A stretch of 6,739 nucleotides of DNA from a bacterium (GTDB lineage: Bacteria; CBDUZB01; JAGLHV01), in contig JAGLYT010000089.1 in the NCBI GenBank assembly GCA_023132075.1, forward strand, positions 1 through 6,739, read 5' to 3'. Made by a program: the position numbers and the translations under genes. Each line of letters opens with the position of its first letter. Position 1 is the stretch's first letter. The notes below the pieces were generated by a model. It had not been told where the DNA came from. It was given only the letters and a program-made list of their open reading frames with translations, and did not search any database. Shown one piece after another: positions 5,463-6,739 of this stretch.

Positions 5463-6739
5463 ATGAATACTAAAATTTCAAATATAGGATTTATAATAAA
5501 GGTTTCTATTAAAAAAATGATAATTTTATTATTAATTGGATGTTTTTTTAATAGTAGTGGAATGGCAGAGGAGTTAAAAAATAAATTTTTGATTAGTTTA
5601 GCTTATGATGTGGTTATCTATAGAGGTAATCCAATAAAGTTAGGGTTGATTGTAAAAAATATGCCGGATACCGATTTTTTATACGAACCCGTTCAAAATT
5701 ACGTTAAATTTTTTGAAATTGAAAGTTCAAAAGAAAAAAAATTTAATTATTCAGAAAAGGATACTAATTTATCTCTTCATTGTATGAATGCGTGGATATT
5801 TTGTATTGATACAAGAAAATTAACAGCAGATAATTATAAGATTAAAGGCATTTTTGTTGATGGAACGGAATCAAATATTTTGAAAGTGGAGATAAAGTCA
5901 GAGAAGATACTGAAAGAATTCGAAAAAGACTTATCTGAAATAAAGAAATTAAGTGAACAGAAAATGAAAAGAGCTTTTGAAAATTGTCGGAACAAGGTGG
6001 AATATGATAAGAATTTTGAAATATTATGTAGGTTTATAAAAGAGGATGGGATTCGTTATTTATTACCGGAAAAATATAAAAAATGGTTTAAAGAAGCAGA
6101 AAAAGATAGTGTTATAAATGGGAAAATTGAAACGTGGAAAAACAGACTACTTATGGAAAAAGTACTTTATTTTCTGGATACATTGGGAGATCCCAAGGCT
6201 GTTCCTTATTTAAATGAGTTAGCGTTAGACCTCGATGGAGGAGGATATATTGATATAGATAGTGTGATTAGAAGGATCACTTATAGTTCCCACACTTTTG
6301 AGAATCCCCGGGTTACAACTGATGCAAAGACTTTAAAAGGGGAATTTAATGATCATTATGATTTAAAAAATCTTTTTGATAAGGACAAAAAAACGGCTTG
6401 GATAGAAGGGGAAGATGATGCCGGGATAGGAAAGAGTATATATGTTAATTGTGCCGGGGCAGAAAATGTAAAAAAAATAGGATTCATAATCGGGTACACA
6501 AAGAATAAGAAAGTTTTCTTCAATAATAATCGAGTAAAGAAGTTAGAAATTATAGCTGGAAATTATGTGGGTGGGTACAAAAAAGAAGTGGAATTTAGTG
6601 ATACTATGAAGATGCAATATATAGATATAAATGATTCCTTGGTCAGCTTTGAATTTAAGATTAAAGAAGTTTATAAAGGCAAGCAATACAATGATACCTG
6701 TATATCCGAAATAAAAATAATTTGCAGTGATAATGATGA
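5463..6739 (+). CDS. Exported (probable lipo)protein with C-terminal NADase-type glycan-binding domain, 3' end cut
   Basis: A reading frame of 425 codons, still open at the window end. The ATG at 5463 has AGGAG at 5452-5456, six bases upstream. The N-terminus is basic then hydrophobic (KKMIILLLIGC) with a lipobox-like LIGC at 24-27, predicting lipidation on Cys 27; signal peptidase I cleavage after GMA (33-35) is the alternative. Residues about 39-145 alternate as in an Ig-like beta-sandwich (YDVVIYRGNPIKLGLIVKN). Residues 147-250 are charged and helical, with GDPKAVPYLNEL (242-253) resembling a HEAT-type repeat. Residues about 280-421 match the discoidin-like NADase-type glycan-binding domain: LKNLFDKDKKTAWIEG (301-316), GYTKNKKVFFNNNRVKKLEI (344-363), TMKMQYIDI (381-389) and YNDTCISEI (409-417). 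That domain is usually C-terminal, so few codons should be missing. It likely acts at the cell envelope or surface. No enzymatic domain is visible; the ligand and role are unknown. Confidence 0.85.
   Translation, partial: MNTKISNIGFIIKVSIKKMIILLLIGCFFNSSGMAEELKNKFLISLAYDVVIYRGNPIKLGLIVKNMPDTDFLYEPVQNYVKFFEIESSKEKKFNYSEKDTNLSLHCMNAWIFCIDTRKLTADNYKIKGIFVDGTESNILKVEIKSEKILKEFEKDLSEIKKLSEQKMKRAFENCRNKVEYDKNFEILCRFIKEDGIRYLLPEKYKKWFKEAEKDSVINGKIETWKNRLLMEKVLYFLDTLGDPKAVPYLNELALDLDGGGYIDIDSVIRRITYSSHTFENPRVTTDAKTLKGEFNDHYDLKNLFDKDKKTAWIEGEDDAGIGKSIYVNCAGAENVKKIGFIIGYTKNKKVFFNNNRVKKLEIIAGNYVGGYKKEVEFSDTMKMQYIDINDSLVSFEFKIKEVYKGKQYNDTCISEIKIICSDND

Overview
The window is visibly AT-rich and densely coding, with every gene on the + strand. 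The proteins point to a diderm bacterium. One ends as an outer-membrane beta-barrel with a terminal aromatic residue, one is a probable lipoprotein, and the iron-sulfur genes are a reduced two-gene SUF-like set of the kind common in anaerobes and candidate phyla. I cannot name the taxon; an uncultured candidate-phylum or deep-branching anaerobe is an inference.

Layout. (1) 1-2130: the 3' part of a processive family 2 glycosyltransferase, followed 12 nt later by a TPR plus YaiO/PgaA-like outer-membrane beta-barrel protein. Together they look like the end of an exopolysaccharide synthesis and secretion operon. (2) 2131-2325: a gap with no convincing gene, ending in a palindromic element just before the next start codon. 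(3) 2326-4696: a PEBP (YbhB/YbcL-type) protein, then a SufC-type ATPase and a SufB/D-type scaffold whose genes overlap by 46 nt. The last two form a minimal Fe-S assembly pair (SufBC/SmsCB type) with no sufS, sufU, sufE or sufD beside it. (4) 4697-5053: about 350 nt without an intact gene. It holds what reads like a decayed coding sequence split over two frames. (5) 5054-5377: cutA, whose real start lies well downstream of the longest possible reading frame. (6) 5463-6739: a long reading frame, open at the window edge, for an exported protein or lipoprotein ending in a discoidin-like NADase-type glycan-binding domain.

The most unusual non-coding signal is a 28-29 nt near-identical element centred on an inverted repeat (TGTCAAA-cat-TTTGACA). 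It occurs twice, each time 28-29 nt before a start codon: once before the PEBP/SufBC group and once before the glycan-binding-domain gene. The two downstream genes are unrelated, so a shared operator, or a dispersed repeat taken over for regulation, is plausible. I saw no convincing intrinsic terminator, tRNA, rRNA, CRISPR array or intact insertion sequence.
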